DNA of 64,000 nucleotides from Glaciihabitans sp. GTDB lineage: Bacteria; Actinomycetota; Actinomycetes; Actinomycetales; Microbacteriaceae. Location: positions 310,001 to 374,000 of the forward strand of contig JAODBD010000003.1 in NCBI GenBank assembly GCA_025463785.1, given 5' to 3'. Position numbers and translations under genes: made by a program. The stretch's first letter is position 1; each line of letters starts with the position of its first letter. Below are positions 15,688 to 25,102 of the stretch, piece by piece. Under the pieces are notes generated by a model that did not search any database, was not told the DNA's origin, and saw nothing but the letters and a program-made list of their open reading frames with translations.

Positions 15688-17013
15688 CTAGGGCAGCAGG
15701 CGGGTTGGACCGCGGAACAGGTAGGTCGTCTCGCGGATGTTCGTCTGGTGCAGCATGAGCATCAGAACGCGAGCGAGACCCATGCCGAAACCGCCGTGCG
15801 ACGGCACGCCGTAGCGGAAGAAGTCGAGGTACGTCGCCAGTTCTTCGGTGTCAAGGCCCTTAGCGGTGGCCTGCGCCTCGAGCACCTCAACGCGGTGTTC
15901 GCGCTGAGCACCGGTGGAGATTTCGACGCCGTTGAAGATCAGGTCGTAGCTGTTGGTAAGGGTTTGGTCGTCCTCGTGGCGCATGTGGTAGAACGGCCGG
16001 ATTGTCGCTGCGTAGTCGGTGAGGAAGACGAACTCGTGGTCGAAGGTCTCCTTGACGTACGCCGCGATCTGGCGCTCACCCTCGGGGTCCATGTCGTCGT
16101 CCGCGCGCGGAACTTCATAGCCGCGCTTCGCCACGATCTCCTTGGCCTCGGCCAGCGGGATGCGCGGAAACGGCACGCTCGGAACCGTCACCTCGACGCC
16201 GAACAGCGCCTCAATCTCGGCGCCGTGCCTGTCTTTGACAGCCTGGAACCCGGCAACCATGAGCTCCTCGTGGAACTTCATGACATCCTCGTGGCTATCG
16301 ATCCAGCTGATCTCGGAGTCGATGCTGGTGAACTCGGTGGCGTGGCGCGAGGTGAAGCTCGGGTCGGCGCGGAAGGCCGGACCGATCTCGAAGATCTTGC
16401 CGAAACCCGCCGCCTGCGCCATCTGCTTGAAGTGCTGCGGGCTCTGCGCGAGGTAGGCGACAGTGTCGAAGTAGGGCACCTGGAACAGCTCGGCGCGCGA
16501 TTCGGACGGCGATGCCATGAGCTTCGGCGTGTGCACCTCGATGAAGTCGTGCTCAACCCAATAGGTGCGCCAGGCGTGCTCAAGAGTGGTCTGGATGCGG
16601 AAAATCAGGTTCGCTTCCGGCCGACGCAGATCGAGAAAACGCCAGTCCATCCGCTTGTCGACGCCCGAGTCGTCGGCGATGGGGGTCTCGGCGACCGATC
16701 GGCTGGACACCGTGAGCGCATCCAGCTTGACCTCGACGCCGCCGAGTTTGACGCGCTCGTCGTGCTTGAGCTCGCCTGTCGCGGTGAGGAACGTGCCCTG
16801 GCTGAGCCCGGAGATGGTGTCGGCGATGGGGTCTTCCTCCGGAGTGCCGTCTTCCGCGAACTGGCGCGGGTGAACGAGCTGAACCGCCCCGGACTCGTCA
16901 CGGAGGACGACAAACTGCACCTTCTTCTGATCGCGGACGGTCTCGACCCAACCGGAGACCGATATGTCTCCATCGGCTGCGGCGGCAAGGTTCTTGATCA
17001 GGGTGCGAGTCAC
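15688..17013 (-). CDS. aspS: aspartyl-tRNA synthetase, archaeal/non-discriminating type
   Basis: 441 aa from GTG 17013. This is the compact archaeal-type AspRS (about 430 aa) rather than the 590-aa bacterial form with a GAD insertion. N-terminal OB-fold anticodon domain (SVSGWVETVRDQKKVQFVVLRDE), class II motif 2 (FEIGPAFRADPS, RHATEFTSIDSEISW) and motif 3 (GFGMGLARVLMLMLHQTNIRETTYLF). This type usually charges both tRNA-Asp and tRNA-Asn, implying GatCAB-dependent Asn-tRNA formation. Motif 3 has Ala where Glu usually precedes the Arg. A longer frame to 17055 or 17217 is possible but unlikely. Confidence 0.92.
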   Translation of the reverse strand: MTRTLIKNLAAAADGDISVSGWVETVRDQKKVQFVVLRDESGAVQLVHPRQFAEDGTPEEDPIADTISGLSQGTFLTATGELKHDERVKLGGVEVKLDALTVSSRSVAETPIADDSGVDKRMDWRFLDLRRPEANLIFRIQTTLEHAWRTYWVEHDFIEVHTPKLMASPSESRAELFQVPYFDTVAYLAQSPQHFKQMAQAAGFGKIFEIGPAFRADPSFTSRHATEFTSIDSEISWIDSHEDVMKFHEELMVAGFQAVKDRHGAEIEALFGVEVTVPSVPFPRIPLAEAKEIVAKRGYEVPRADDDMDPEGERQIAAYVKETFDHEFVFLTDYAATIRPFYHMRHEDDQTLTNSYDLIFNGVEISTGAQREHRVEVLEAQATAKGLDTEELATYLDFFRYGVPSHGGFGMGLARVLMLMLHQTNIRETTYLFRGPTRLLP

Positions 17014-17066
17014 GGTCCCCAAGTTTAGCTGCGCGCCCGAGGGGACTCCCGGCATACCCTGAATGG

Positions 17067-17942
17067 ATGGCCGAGGTCGAGACGCGCGTCGCATCCATTG
17101 AGGTGGCCGGCCGTTCACGCAGTTACATCCAGGTGCGGAGGGTCGGTTTGCGTGCGGGTGCTCCGCTGCTACTCGTCTTTCACGGCTCCAACCAATCCGC
17201 GGAGAAGCTGCGCGCATTCAGCGGACACGTTTTCGACGAGCTCGCCGCTCGCGAGGGTGTGATCGTGGTCTACCCGGACGGTCATCGCGGCCACTGGAAT
17301 GACGCCCGCATCCGGAGTGATTTCGCGGCAAGGGTCGAGGGCTACGACGACGTCGCCTTCGCCCGGGCGCTCATCGATCTGTACGTCGACTCGGAGGCCG
17401 CGGATGCCGAGCGAGTGTACGCGGCCGGATATTCCAATGGCGGCCAGCTCGTCATCCGGTTGCTGCAGGAGATTCCCGACCGGCTCGCCGGTGCCGGGCT
17501 GATCTCGGCCACGATGCCGGCGCCCGAGAATCTCCTGCCGGCTGTATCGGTCGCGCCCGTGCCGGTGCTGCTCATTCACGGCACCAAAGACCCGCTCGTT
17601 CCCTATCGCGGCGGCATGGCCAGCCTCTGGGGTTTCCGTCCGCGAGGACTCGGGATTTCGCTGGTCGCCACCGCACAGGCGTTCGCCGCGCGGAACGGGA
17701 TTACCGCAGCGCCGACCGCGCGCGACCTGCCATCGACCGCACCGACTCGTACCTCGGCGCGGGTCATCGAGTTCGCGCAGGCCAACACGCCATCTGTGCG
17801 CGCGATCACCATTGTCGGAGGCGGCCACACCATCCCGAACCCGACAGCGGCCGCGCCACGCATCATGGGCCGCACGCATCGGGGGTTCGACACGGCACGC
17901 GAACTCTGGGCGTTCCTGACGAGTGCGAAGCCGTCCGCCTAA
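17067..17942 (+). CDS. PHB-depolymerase/LpqC-like alpha/beta-hydrolase
   Basis: 291 aa. Alpha/beta-hydrolase core with LLVFHGSNQSAEKLR (oxyanion region), nucleophile elbow AAGYSNGGQLVIR, acid VLLIHGTKDPLVPY and histidine GGGHTIPN. Similar to esterase family 1 / PHB-depolymerase-like proteins. No signal peptide is visible, so it is probably cytosolic. Divergent from aspS. Confidence 0.88.
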   Translation: MAEVETRVASIEVAGRSRSYIQVRRVGLRAGAPLLLVFHGSNQSAEKLRAFSGHVFDELAAREGVIVVYPDGHRGHWNDARIRSDFAARVEGYDDVAFARALIDLYVDSEAADAERVYAAGYSNGGQLVIRLLQEIPDRLAGAGLISATMPAPENLLPAVSVAPVPVLLIHGTKDPLVPYRGGMASLWGFRPRGLGISLVATAQAFAARNGITAAPTARDLPSTAPTRTSARVIEFAQANTPSVRAITIVGGGHTIPNPTAAAPRIMGRTHRGFDTARELWAFLTSAKPSA

Positions 17943-17961
17943 CGGAAAGTAAACTCGTGGG

Positions 17962-18615
17962 GTGCCAGCGTCCCTCATTCACCTCGTGCGACACGGCGAG
18001 GTCTTCAACCCAGACGGCATCCTCTATGGGCGCATCCCCGGTTTCGGATTGAGCGAACTGGGCAAGCGCATGGCGAAAGAGTCGGCCGATTCGAAGGTCG
18101 GGCATCCCGTCAGCCGGCTGTATGCGAGCCCGTTACAGCGCACGCAGGAATCGGCGGCACCCTGGTCGAAGAACTTTGGCCTCGAGGTCAACACCGACGA
18201 TCGCCTCATCGAGCCGTGGAACAGCTTCGAGGGCACTCCAGGGATGAGCGCGAGGGTTCTGCGCAATCCGAAGTACTGGCCCATGCTGCGGAACCCGTTC
18301 AAACCGAGTTGGGGCGAGCCGTACATCGCAATCGCCGAAAGGATGCTCGCCGCGATCGACGACGCCTGGAACGCGACAGAATCCGGCGAGGTCGTTCTCG
18401 TCAGCCACCAGCTCCCGATCTGGATGGTGCATCGCGCGCTCGCGGGTAAAGCGCTCTTCCACGATCCACGCAAACGCCGCTGTGCGCTCTCCAGCATCAC
18501 GACGCTCGCGCTGCGGGAGCCGGGATCGAAACCGGCCTCAAAGTTTGTTGAGGTCGACTATCAGGATCCTGCAGCAGACTTGCAGGCATCCGCCATCGAC
18601 CAGGGAGCCGTGTGA
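17962..18615 (+). CDS. histidine phosphatase (phosphoglycerate mutase-like)
   Basis: 217 aa from GTG 17962. Catalytic LIHLVRHGEVFNPDG at residues 5-19 with the phospho-accepting His; later YASPLQRTQESA with the conserved Arg and VVLVSHQLPIWM with the second His. In actinobacteria this gene stands at the head of cytochrome c maturation clusters, as here. Its stop overlaps the GTG of the TlpA gene by 4 nt (GTGA). Confidence 0.92.
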   Translation: MPASLIHLVRHGEVFNPDGILYGRIPGFGLSELGKRMAKESADSKVGHPVSRLYASPLQRTQESAAPWSKNFGLEVNTDDRLIEPWNSFEGTPGMSARVLRNPKYWPMLRNPFKPSWGEPYIAIAERMLAAIDDAWNATESGEVVLVSHQLPIWMVHRALAGKALFHDPRKRRCALSSITTLALREPGSKPASKFVEVDYQDPAADLQASAIDQGAV

Positions 18616-19208
18616 GGCCGAAGAGACTTCTGGGTGCGTTCGTCGCAGCACCCGTCGCCGCCGCCGTGATCGGTCTCCTTCTCGCGGGATGCACGGAGAC
18701 CCCCGATCTCGGGGCCTCGACGCAGGGGTACATCTCTGGGTCCGGTGTCTACAAGGAGATCCTTCCGGCCGACCGCAAGAAGCCGCTCAGCTTCACCGCG
18801 AAGCTTGACACCGGCGGCACGGTCAGCAGCGCGGCACTGCTCGGCAAGGTGCACGTTCTGAACTTCTGGTACGCGGGATGCGTGCCGTGCAACTCTGAGG
18901 CATCGCGGCTCGAATCGAGCTACAACAAGTACAAGTCGCAGGTCGGATTTCTGGGCGTCAACACCTACGACCAGGCTCCGACCTCGCTCACCTTCGAGCA
19001 GACCCATGGCGTCACGTACCCGTCGGCGATCGATGCCAACACCGCTTCGGTGCAGTTCGCTTTCTCGAGTTACATCCCGCCGTCAGCCGTGCCGACGACG
19101 CTCGTGCTGGATCGCGAGGGCCGCGTTGCCGCTCGCGTGACGGGCGAGATCGAGAGCACGGACATCCTGAACTCGCTCATCAAGACCGTGCTTGCCGAGG
19201 GCAAGTAG
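18612..19208 (+). CDS. resA: TlpA/ResA-like thiol-disulfide lipoprotein
   Basis: 198 aa. Signal peptide with lipobox LLAGC (C27), so a lipid-anchored extracytoplasmic protein. Thioredoxin fold with the CVPC redox motif in NFWYAGCVPCNSE (C90, C93) and cis-Pro in PSAVPTTLVLD. It should reduce the heme-binding cysteines of apocytochrome c using electrons from CcdA. GTG start, coupled to the upstream phosphatase gene; ccdA follows after 1 nt. Confidence 0.92.
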   Translation: MRPKRLLGAFVAAPVAAAVIGLLLAGCTETPDLGASTQGYISGSGVYKEILPADRKKPLSFTAKLDTGGTVSSAALLGKVHVLNFWYAGCVPCNSEASRLESSYNKYKSQVGFLGVNTYDQAPTSLTFEQTHGVTYPSAIDANTASVQFAFSSYIPPSAVPTTLVLDREGRVAARVTGEIESTDILNSLIKTVLAEGK

Positions 19209-19209
19209 C

Positions 19210-19956
19210 GTGGGGTGGATCTATAGCGTCGAAACCAGCGGCAACCTTCTGCTGGCGCTCGCCATTTCGCTCGCCGCCGGGTTCGTCGCGTTTGCGTCGC
19301 CGTGCGTGCTGCCGCTCGTTCCCGGGTACCTCGGCTACATCGGCGGCTTCACCACGGAAGCGGATCGCCCCCGGCGGGGCAGGATGCTGCTCGGCGTTCT
19401 CCTCTTCGTTCTCGGTTTCTCCCTCGTCTTCGTCTCACTCAACTGGGTGCTCGGCGGCGCGGGCTTCGTGCTCAAGGCCCACCTCGACCTGATCACGCGG
19501 ATTGCCGGCGTGATCGTGATCCTGCTTGGACTGGTCTTCATCGGGCAGTTCGGCTTCCTGCAGCGCACGTTCAAGCCGCGCTGGACCGCGGCCACCGGGC
19601 TCGCGGGAGCGCCGCTGCTCGGCATCATTTTCGCCATCGGCTGGACCCCGTGCATCGGCCCCACGCTGAGCGCGGTCCTGGTGATCGCGGCGGATGGGGG
19701 GAGCCCGTGGCGGGGCGCGATCCTGGGGCTTGCCTTCTCGCTCGGGCTGGGCATCCCGTTCCTGCTGGTCGCACTCGGGCTCAATTGGGTTACCGGTTCG
19801 ATGTCGTGGCTGAAGCGTCACATCCGCGTCATCAACATCGTTGGCGGATCGCTGCTCGTCGCGATTGGCATTCTCATGGTCAGCGGACTGTGGCAACTGC
19901 TCATGTCGCAGCTCACCGCGGGGGTGAGCAATGGCCAGTTCACGTCGCTCCTCTAG
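19210..19956 (+). CDS. ccdA: cytochrome c biogenesis thiol transporter CcdA
   Basis: 248 aa from GTG 19210. Six membrane helices with the two redox cysteines in AFASPCVLPLVPG and IGWTPCIGPTLSAV. CcdA carries reducing equivalents from cytosolic thioredoxin to extracytoplasmic ResA. The gene overlaps resB by 26 nt. Confidence 0.94.
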   Translation: MGWIYSVETSGNLLLALAISLAAGFVAFASPCVLPLVPGYLGYIGGFTTEADRPRRGRMLLGVLLFVLGFSLVFVSLNWVLGGAGFVLKAHLDLITRIAGVIVILLGLVFIGQFGFLQRTFKPRWTAATGLAGAPLLGIIFAIGWTPCIGPTLSAVLVIAADGGSPWRGAILGLAFSLGLGIPFLLVALGLNWVTGSMSWLKRHIRVINIVGGSLLVAIGILMVSGLWQLLMSQLTAGVSNGQFTSLL

Positions 19957-21619
19957 CGATTCCGCCAGGCCCGATGACGCTCCCGATGCCGAGCTGGAGC
20001 CCACCCAGACCGACCCGAGGCGCCCATCCGACCACTTCGACTCTCCGGCGCCGCAGAAGGGGATCGTCCAGCCAACGCTGGGCCTCGTCGGCTACCTGCG
20101 TTTCTTCTGGCGTCAGCTCACCAGCATGCGCACGGCACTGTTCCTGCTCTTGCTCGTCGCGTTCGCCGCCGTGCCCGGGTCGCTCGTTCCCCAGGTCACC
20201 TCCGACCCGAACGGCGTCATCCAGTACAAGGAGGCCAACCCCGGCTGGTCCAAGGTGCTGGATGCGCTCGGGGTCTTCAATACCTACTCGTCGGTGTGGT
20301 TCTCGGCCATCTACCTGCTGCTCTTCATCTCGCTGGTCGGCTGCATCATCCCGCGCACCATGCACCACATCAGCGCGCTTCGGGCCGCACCTCCCAAGAC
20401 ACCGGCGCGCCTTGACCGGCTGCCCGGCTACGTTTCCACCGAGTCAGCGCCGGCAGAGGTGGATGTCGAGAAAGCAATTCAGGACGCCCGCGGCATCCTG
20501 AAACGGCTCGGCTACCGGGTGCGGGTTTTCCCCGGCGAATCCGTCAGCGCGGAGCGTGGCTACCTCCGCGAGACCGGCAACCTGATCTTCCACATCGCGC
20601 TCGTCGGCATCCTTCTCGCGGTGGGAGTCGGCGGTGGCTTCATCTACACCGGTCAGAAGGTCGTCGTCGTCGGGCAGTCGTTCGCGAACACCGGTTCCGA
20701 CTACGACTCGCTCAGTCCCGGCCGCTGGTTCAGCGCGGACGCACTGTCGCCCTACGTGCTGCAGCTCACGAAGTTCACGGCCGTCTATGAAACCCAGAAC
20801 CAGAGTGCGCTCGGCGAACCCATCGACTACACGGCGAATGTGCGTACCAAGGTTCCTGGCGGCAGCTGGCAGAACCAGACCATCAAGGTCAACTCGCCGT
20901 TGCGAGTCGGCGACACGGATGTCTACCTGCTCGGCAACGGCTACGCTCCAACGCTCACCGTGCGGAACCCGGCAGGCAAGGTCGTGCTGACTCAGTCCAT
21001 CCCGTTCCTCGCGCAGGATGCCAACCTCACCAGCACGGGCGTGCTGCGGGTGCCGTTCGGTCTGAAGAAACAACTCGGCATGATCGGGCTGTTCCTGCCG
21101 ACAACCTGCGCCGACCTCTGCACCTCATCGCTGAGCTCGCTCTATCCCGGGCTCACCAATCCGGAGCTTTCGCTGCAGGTCTACGAGGGAGACCTCGGGT
21201 TCGGCAAGAGTGCGCCGATCAACGCCTTCACGCTCGACACGACCAGCCTCAAAGAGATCGCCGGTCGCAACTCAGGCAAGCCGGGGCTCATCCTCACGCC
21301 GGGCAAGACCGTAGCCCTGCCGAACGGCCTCGGCACGATCACGCTGGAGAAGAACATTCCCCGGTATGTGTCGCTCGACATCCACCACGACCCGACGCAA
21401 CTGTGGGTGCTGTCGTTCGCGATCCTCGTCTTCCTCGGGCTCGTCACCGGGCTGTTCATCCCGCGCCGCAGGATGTGGGTCAAAGCGGTGCGCGCAAAGG
21501 ACGGCGTTACCTTCGAATACGCCGGGCTCGCACGTGGCGAAGATGGCCGACTGGACGAGGCAGTCGCGGCCCTTGCGCAGAAACATTCCCAGCTACTCGG
21601 GCTTAGCATAAAGCCGTGA
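19931..21619 (+). CDS. resB: cytochrome c biogenesis protein ResB
   Basis: 562 aa. A polar, proline-rich N-terminus of about 50 residues precedes the first helices (FFWRQLTSMRTALFLLLLVAF), a large extracytoplasmic domain (about 240-490) and a final helix (LWVLSFAILVFLGLVTGLF). ResB partners with CcsB/ResC in system II heme ligation. Tight overlaps with ccdA (26 nt) and ccsB (4 nt, GTGA) support a single transcript. Confidence 0.94.
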   Translation: MASSRRSSSDSARPDDAPDAELEPTQTDPRRPSDHFDSPAPQKGIVQPTLGLVGYLRFFWRQLTSMRTALFLLLLVAFAAVPGSLVPQVTSDPNGVIQYKEANPGWSKVLDALGVFNTYSSVWFSAIYLLLFISLVGCIIPRTMHHISALRAAPPKTPARLDRLPGYVSTESAPAEVDVEKAIQDARGILKRLGYRVRVFPGESVSAERGYLRETGNLIFHIALVGILLAVGVGGGFIYTGQKVVVVGQSFANTGSDYDSLSPGRWFSADALSPYVLQLTKFTAVYETQNQSALGEPIDYTANVRTKVPGGSWQNQTIKVNSPLRVGDTDVYLLGNGYAPTLTVRNPAGKVVLTQSIPFLAQDANLTSTGVLRVPFGLKKQLGMIGLFLPTTCADLCTSSLSSLYPGLTNPELSLQVYEGDLGFGKSAPINAFTLDTTSLKEIAGRNSGKPGLILTPGKTVALPNGLGTITLEKNIPRYVSLDIHHDPTQLWVLSFAILVFLGLVTGLFIPRRRMWVKAVRAKDGVTFEYAGLARGEDGRLDEAVAALAQKHSQLLGLSIKP

Positions 21620-22575
21620 CCCAAGCAGACATCGTGACCTACAGCCTCGTGGCCATCTACTCGGCCATGGCGGTTTACGCGCTCGCTTTCATCTCCTTCG
21701 CGCTCGACCTGGCGCGGCGCGTGTCTGAAGCCAAAGTGCAGGCGGCAGCACCGGCAGTGTCGGTCGCCGCCGCATCCGGTCGCGGGTCGACGGCTCTGCT
21801 CGAGCGAACGGATGCCCCTGCCGCGACGCCCGCGCGTGCGTCCCGTTCCGTCCGGCTCGCCATGGCGCTCACCGTCATCGGCTGGGTACTGCACGTCGGC
21901 GGAACGATCCTTCGCGGTGTCGCTGCCGGCCGCGTGCCATGGGCCAACATGTTCGAGTTCTCGCTCACCATGACGGCCATCATCATCGGCGTTTTCCTGG
22001 TCGTTCAGTTCTGGCAGGATCTCCGGTTTCTCGGCGTCTACGTCACCGGGTTCGTCACTCTGTTCCTCGGAGTCGCCACTACCAACTTCTACGTCGCCGT
22101 CGCGCCGCTGCCGCCGGCCCTCCAGTCATACTGGCTGGTCATCCATGTCTTCGTCGCCTCGCTCGGAACCGGGTTCTACGGGCTGGGCGCAGCGCTCTCG
22201 GTCGTTCAGCTGCTCCAGGCCCGCCGCGAAAGCAAGGGGCAGCGGCCGCTGCCTGCCGTCCCGACACCCGAACGACTCGAAGCGCTCGCCTACCGACTTA
22301 TCGTCGTCGGCTTCGTCTTCTGGACCTTCACCCTCATGGCCGGTGCCATCTGGGCAGAACACGCCTGGGGTCGCTACTGGGGATGGGACACCAAAGAGGT
22401 CTGGACCTTCATCATCTGGGTCATCTTCGCCGGCTACATTCACGCCCGGGCTACCCGGGGATGGCGGGGGTCGCGCTCTGCCACCCTCGCGATAGTCGGA
22501 TTCGGAGCGGTCATGTTCAACTTCACGATCGTCAACCTGTACTTCAAGGGTCTGCACAGCTACTCGGGCCTGTAG
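21616..22575 (+). CDS. ccsB: cytochrome c heme-handling protein CcsB/ResC
   Basis: 319 aa from GTG 21616. Eight or so membrane helices and the tryptophan-rich heme-binding signature WAEHAWGRYWGWDTKEVW, with histidines in flanking loops. With ResB it exports heme and attaches it to CXXCH motifs. Last gene of the five-gene set (phosphatase, resA, ccdA, resB, ccsB). Confidence 0.95.
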   Translation: MTQADIVTYSLVAIYSAMAVYALAFISFALDLARRVSEAKVQAAAPAVSVAAASGRGSTALLERTDAPAATPARASRSVRLAMALTVIGWVLHVGGTILRGVAAGRVPWANMFEFSLTMTAIIIGVFLVVQFWQDLRFLGVYVTGFVTLFLGVATTNFYVAVAPLPPALQSYWLVIHVFVASLGTGFYGLGAALSVVQLLQARRESKGQRPLPAVPTPERLEALAYRLIVVGFVFWTFTLMAGAIWAEHAWGRYWGWDTKEVWTFIIWVIFAGYIHARATRGWRGSRSATLAIVGFGAVMFNFTIVNLYFKGLHSYSGL

Positions 22576-22611
22576 GCGCCCGAGTCGGGCCTTGCAGCCC
22601 GGGACCAGCGG

Positions 22612-23601
22612 CTAATCGGTCGGCAGTAGCGCGTGCACGCGCGTGAGCCGCTCGCGCCACCATGCGATGCGCTCAGTGCTTGCCGCGTTCTCGTCCAGCA
22701 GCCGATCACTCACGTCTACCCTGCGCACGTCGATCTGGCCGTCGGTCGGTGCCAGCGGCTCCTCGGTGACATCGGCCGCGAGTAGCGCGGCCGTACCCAG
22801 GCCGCAGTCGAACTGAAGGTCGGGCACGCTGGCGGCGAGGTACGCACCCATCGAAAGACCGACCGAGGTGTCGATGGCGCTCGAGACGGCGACGGGGAGG
22901 CCGGCATCCCGAACTATCTCGAGCGCCCTGGCAATTCCGCCGAGCGGTTGTGCCTTGATGATCAGGATGTCTGCGGCCTTCGCGCGTGCCACCGCGATCG
23001 GGTCATCGGCCTTGCGAACGCTCTCGTCCGCCGCGATCGGGATGCCCATGTACTTCACGCGCTTGCGGATCTGGGCCAGTTCGTCGACCGTCGCGCAGGG
23101 CTGCTCGACATACTCGAGGTCGTAGCCAGCCAGAGCGTGGATCGCGTGCTCGGCTTCGTCGAGGTTCCATCCGGCGTTCGCGTCGATGCGGATGCGGCCG
23201 TCGGGTCCCAGAATCTCGCGCACCGCGGCGACCCTGGCCACGTCATCCGCGAGCGGCTGGCCGAGTTCTGCAACCTTCACCTTCACGGTGCGGCAGCCCG
23301 GAAAGCGGGCGAGAACGGAGGCGACCTGATCCACCGGGACCGCCGGCAGGGTGGCGTTCACGTAGATGCGGGACGGTGCCTTGGCGGGCAGGCTCGGCTC
23401 GCGCCAGCCGAAGTCGATGGCAGCGGCGAGCCAGGCAACCGCCTCCGCGTCGTCGTACTCGAGGAACGGCGAAAACTCGGTCCAGCCGGCCGGGCCCCGA
23501 AGAAGCATCGCCTCGCGGGTGTCGATACCTCGAAAACGCGTGGCCAGGGGAAGTGAGACCACTCGCGCCGTCGCGAGCAGTTCCTGCAGGGGAACTGACA
23601 T
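22612..23601 (-). CDS. menC: o-succinylbenzoate synthase
   Basis: 329 aa from ATG 23601. Enolase-superfamily enzyme: TVKVKVAELG (KxK catalytic lysine), metal ligands in RIRIDANAGWN, VEQPC and IAADES, and IIKAQPLGGI with the second catalytic lysine. It dehydrates SHCHC to OSB in menaquinone synthesis. On the strand opposite menB-menE-menA, as in many actinobacteria. Confidence 0.93.
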   Translation of the reverse strand: MSVPLQELLATARVVSLPLATRFRGIDTREAMLLRGPAGWTEFSPFLEYDDAEAVAWLAAAIDFGWREPSLPAKAPSRIYVNATLPAVPVDQVASVLARFPGCRTVKVKVAELGQPLADDVARVAAVREILGPDGRIRIDANAGWNLDEAEHAIHALAGYDLEYVEQPCATVDELAQIRKRVKYMGIPIAADESVRKADDPIAVARAKAADILIIKAQPLGGIARALEIVRDAGLPVAVSSAIDTSVGLSMGAYLAASVPDLQFDCGLGTAALLAADVTEEPLAPTDGQIDVRRVDVSDRLLDENAASTERIAWWRERLTRVHALLPTD

Positions 23602-23709
23602 GAGCCCAGTCTGCCATCCGCGGGCCGGGCATTTGCCGCTGAACGGCAGGTTGGTTTGCCGAACGCGGCCCGGGCTGGCACGCTGGAAGGACATCCGGTT
23701 AGGGGCCAC

Positions 23710-24078
23710 ATGGCGAGCGAGTTCGGCGGCATCGAGGTGTTCGACCGACGTCGGCGGGCATCGCCCCGTCGGTCACCGTCGCGGGATGCTCGCCAGCGGC
23801 CCGGCACGGCGCTCGGCGTCATCGCGGTACTGGCCAGCGTCGTGACAATTGTGATCGTGTGCGCCGGAATCAGCTCCGCGATGTCGGGCAAGTACGCGGT
23901 GGGAACCAGCCTCGCCTACTTCGCAACAGGTACCTCGATTGTCGCCGTGCTCGGCGGAATCTGCGCAATGGTCCTCGACCGAGGCCGGGGCTGGGGAGCG
24001 GTCGCAATCGTGGTGGGGCTGGCGGCGAACCCCCTCGTGCTCACCCGCGTTCTTAGCTGGGTTGGCGGCTTAGGCTAG
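23710..24078 (+). CDS. small two-to-three-helix membrane protein
   Basis: 122 aa from ATG 23710. Basic N-terminus (FDRRRRASPRRSPSRDARQR), then hydrophobic segments at about 32-55, 65-85 and 93-117. Ends 4 bp before menB and is probably cotranscribed with it. Not recognised. Confidence 0.72.
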   Translation: MASEFGGIEVFDRRRRASPRRSPSRDARQRPGTALGVIAVLASVVTIVIVCAGISSAMSGKYAVGTSLAYFATGTSIVAVLGGICAMVLDRGRGWGAVAIVVGLAANPLVLTRVLSWVGGLG

Positions 24079-24082
24079 GCGC

Positions 24083-24982
24083 ATGAGCCCAGTCGTGTCC
24101 GATCTTTTCGATCCGAGCGTATGGGTCGATGTGCCCGGTTTCGACGGCCTCACCGATGTCACGTACCACCTGGACACCACGGGTAGGATTGCGCGCATCG
24201 CGTTCAACCGGCCCGAGGTGCGCAACGCATTCCGGCCGCATACGGTCGATGAGCTGTACCGCGCGCTCGACGATGCCAGGCAGAATTCGCGCGTCGGGGT
24301 CGTGCTGCTGACGGGCAACGGGCCGAGTCCGAAGGACGGCGGCTGGGCGTTCTGTTCGGGCGGCGACCAGCGCATCCGCGGGCGTGACGGGTATCGGTAT
24401 GAGGGCGGCGATGGCGCTCAGCCCGTGAATGGACGGCTTCACATCCTGGAAGTCCAGCGTCTCATCCGGTTCATGCCGAAGGTCGTCATCGCGGTTATCC
24501 CGGGCTGGGCTGCGGGCGGCGGTCACTCGCTGCATGTCGTCTGCGATCTCTCGATCGCGAGCCTCGAGCACGCCAGGTTCAAGCAGACGGATGCCGATGT
24601 CGGTTCCTTCGATGCAGGGTACGGAAGCGCGTATTTCGCTCGCCAGGTGGGGCAGAAGTTTGCCCGCGAGGTCTTTTTCCTTGCCCGGGAGTATTCGGCG
24701 GAGCGCGCCCTGTCGGCCGGCGCGATCAACGCGGCGGTTCCGCACGCAGAGCTTGAGGCGACGGCCATCGACTGGGCAAACACCGTCCTCGGCAAGTCGC
24801 CCACGGCCATCCGCATGCTCAAATTCGCGTTCAATGCCGTCGATGATGGGATGGTCGGCCAGCAGGTTTTCGCGGGCGAGGCGACACGGCTCGCCTATGG
24901 AACCGATGAGGCTGTCGAGGGTCGTGACGCGTTCCTCGAAAAACGTGAGCCGGACTGGTCGCCCTACCCATGGCAATACTGA
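24083..24982 (+). CDS. menB: 1,4-dihydroxy-2-naphthoyl-CoA synthase
   Basis: 299-aa crotonase-fold enzyme closing the naphthoate ring of OSB-CoA. NRPEVRNAFRPHTVDEL, the oxyanion-hole and substrate segment FCSGGDQRIRGRDGY, GWAAGGGHSLHVVCD and the C-terminal EGRDAFLEKREPDW are diagnostic for MenB. Followed by a 56-nt hairpin and then menE. Confidence 0.96.
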   Translation: MSPVVSDLFDPSVWVDVPGFDGLTDVTYHLDTTGRIARIAFNRPEVRNAFRPHTVDELYRALDDARQNSRVGVVLLTGNGPSPKDGGWAFCSGGDQRIRGRDGYRYEGGDGAQPVNGRLHILEVQRLIRFMPKVVIAVIPGWAAGGGHSLHVVCDLSIASLEHARFKQTDADVGSFDAGYGSAYFARQVGQKFAREVFFLAREYSAERALSAGAINAAVPHAELEATAIDWANTVLGKSPTAIRMLKFAFNAVDDGMVGQQVFAGEATRLAYGTDEAVEGRDAFLEKREPDWSPYPWQY

Positions 24983-24998
24983 CCGCCACCCCCTCCCC

Positions 24999-25054
24999 GA
25001 GTTGCCCACATTTGTCGGGTTTGGGCGCACAAACTCGGCCAAAGTGGGCAACTC
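24999..25054. repeat. intergenic palindrome in the menB-menE gap
   Basis: Left arm GAGTTGCCCACATTTG (24999-25014), right arm CAAAGTGGGCAACTC (25040-25054), with one bulged base. The interior contains a second stem, CGGGTTTG with CAAACTCG. It resembles the larger palindromes of this window in design but not in sequence. It could attenuate or terminate transcription between menB and menE. Confidence 0.8.
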
Positions 25055-25102
25055 ACGAGGGTGGGGCGTCGTGGCGCGCGAAACGCAGGCAGGTAACACC
25101 CC

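Noticed and set aside
15667-17028. Long open frame on the plus strand opposite aspS
   Set aside because: It mirrors a well-conserved synthetase in high-GC DNA and its translation has no domain-like sequence; an antisense shadow.
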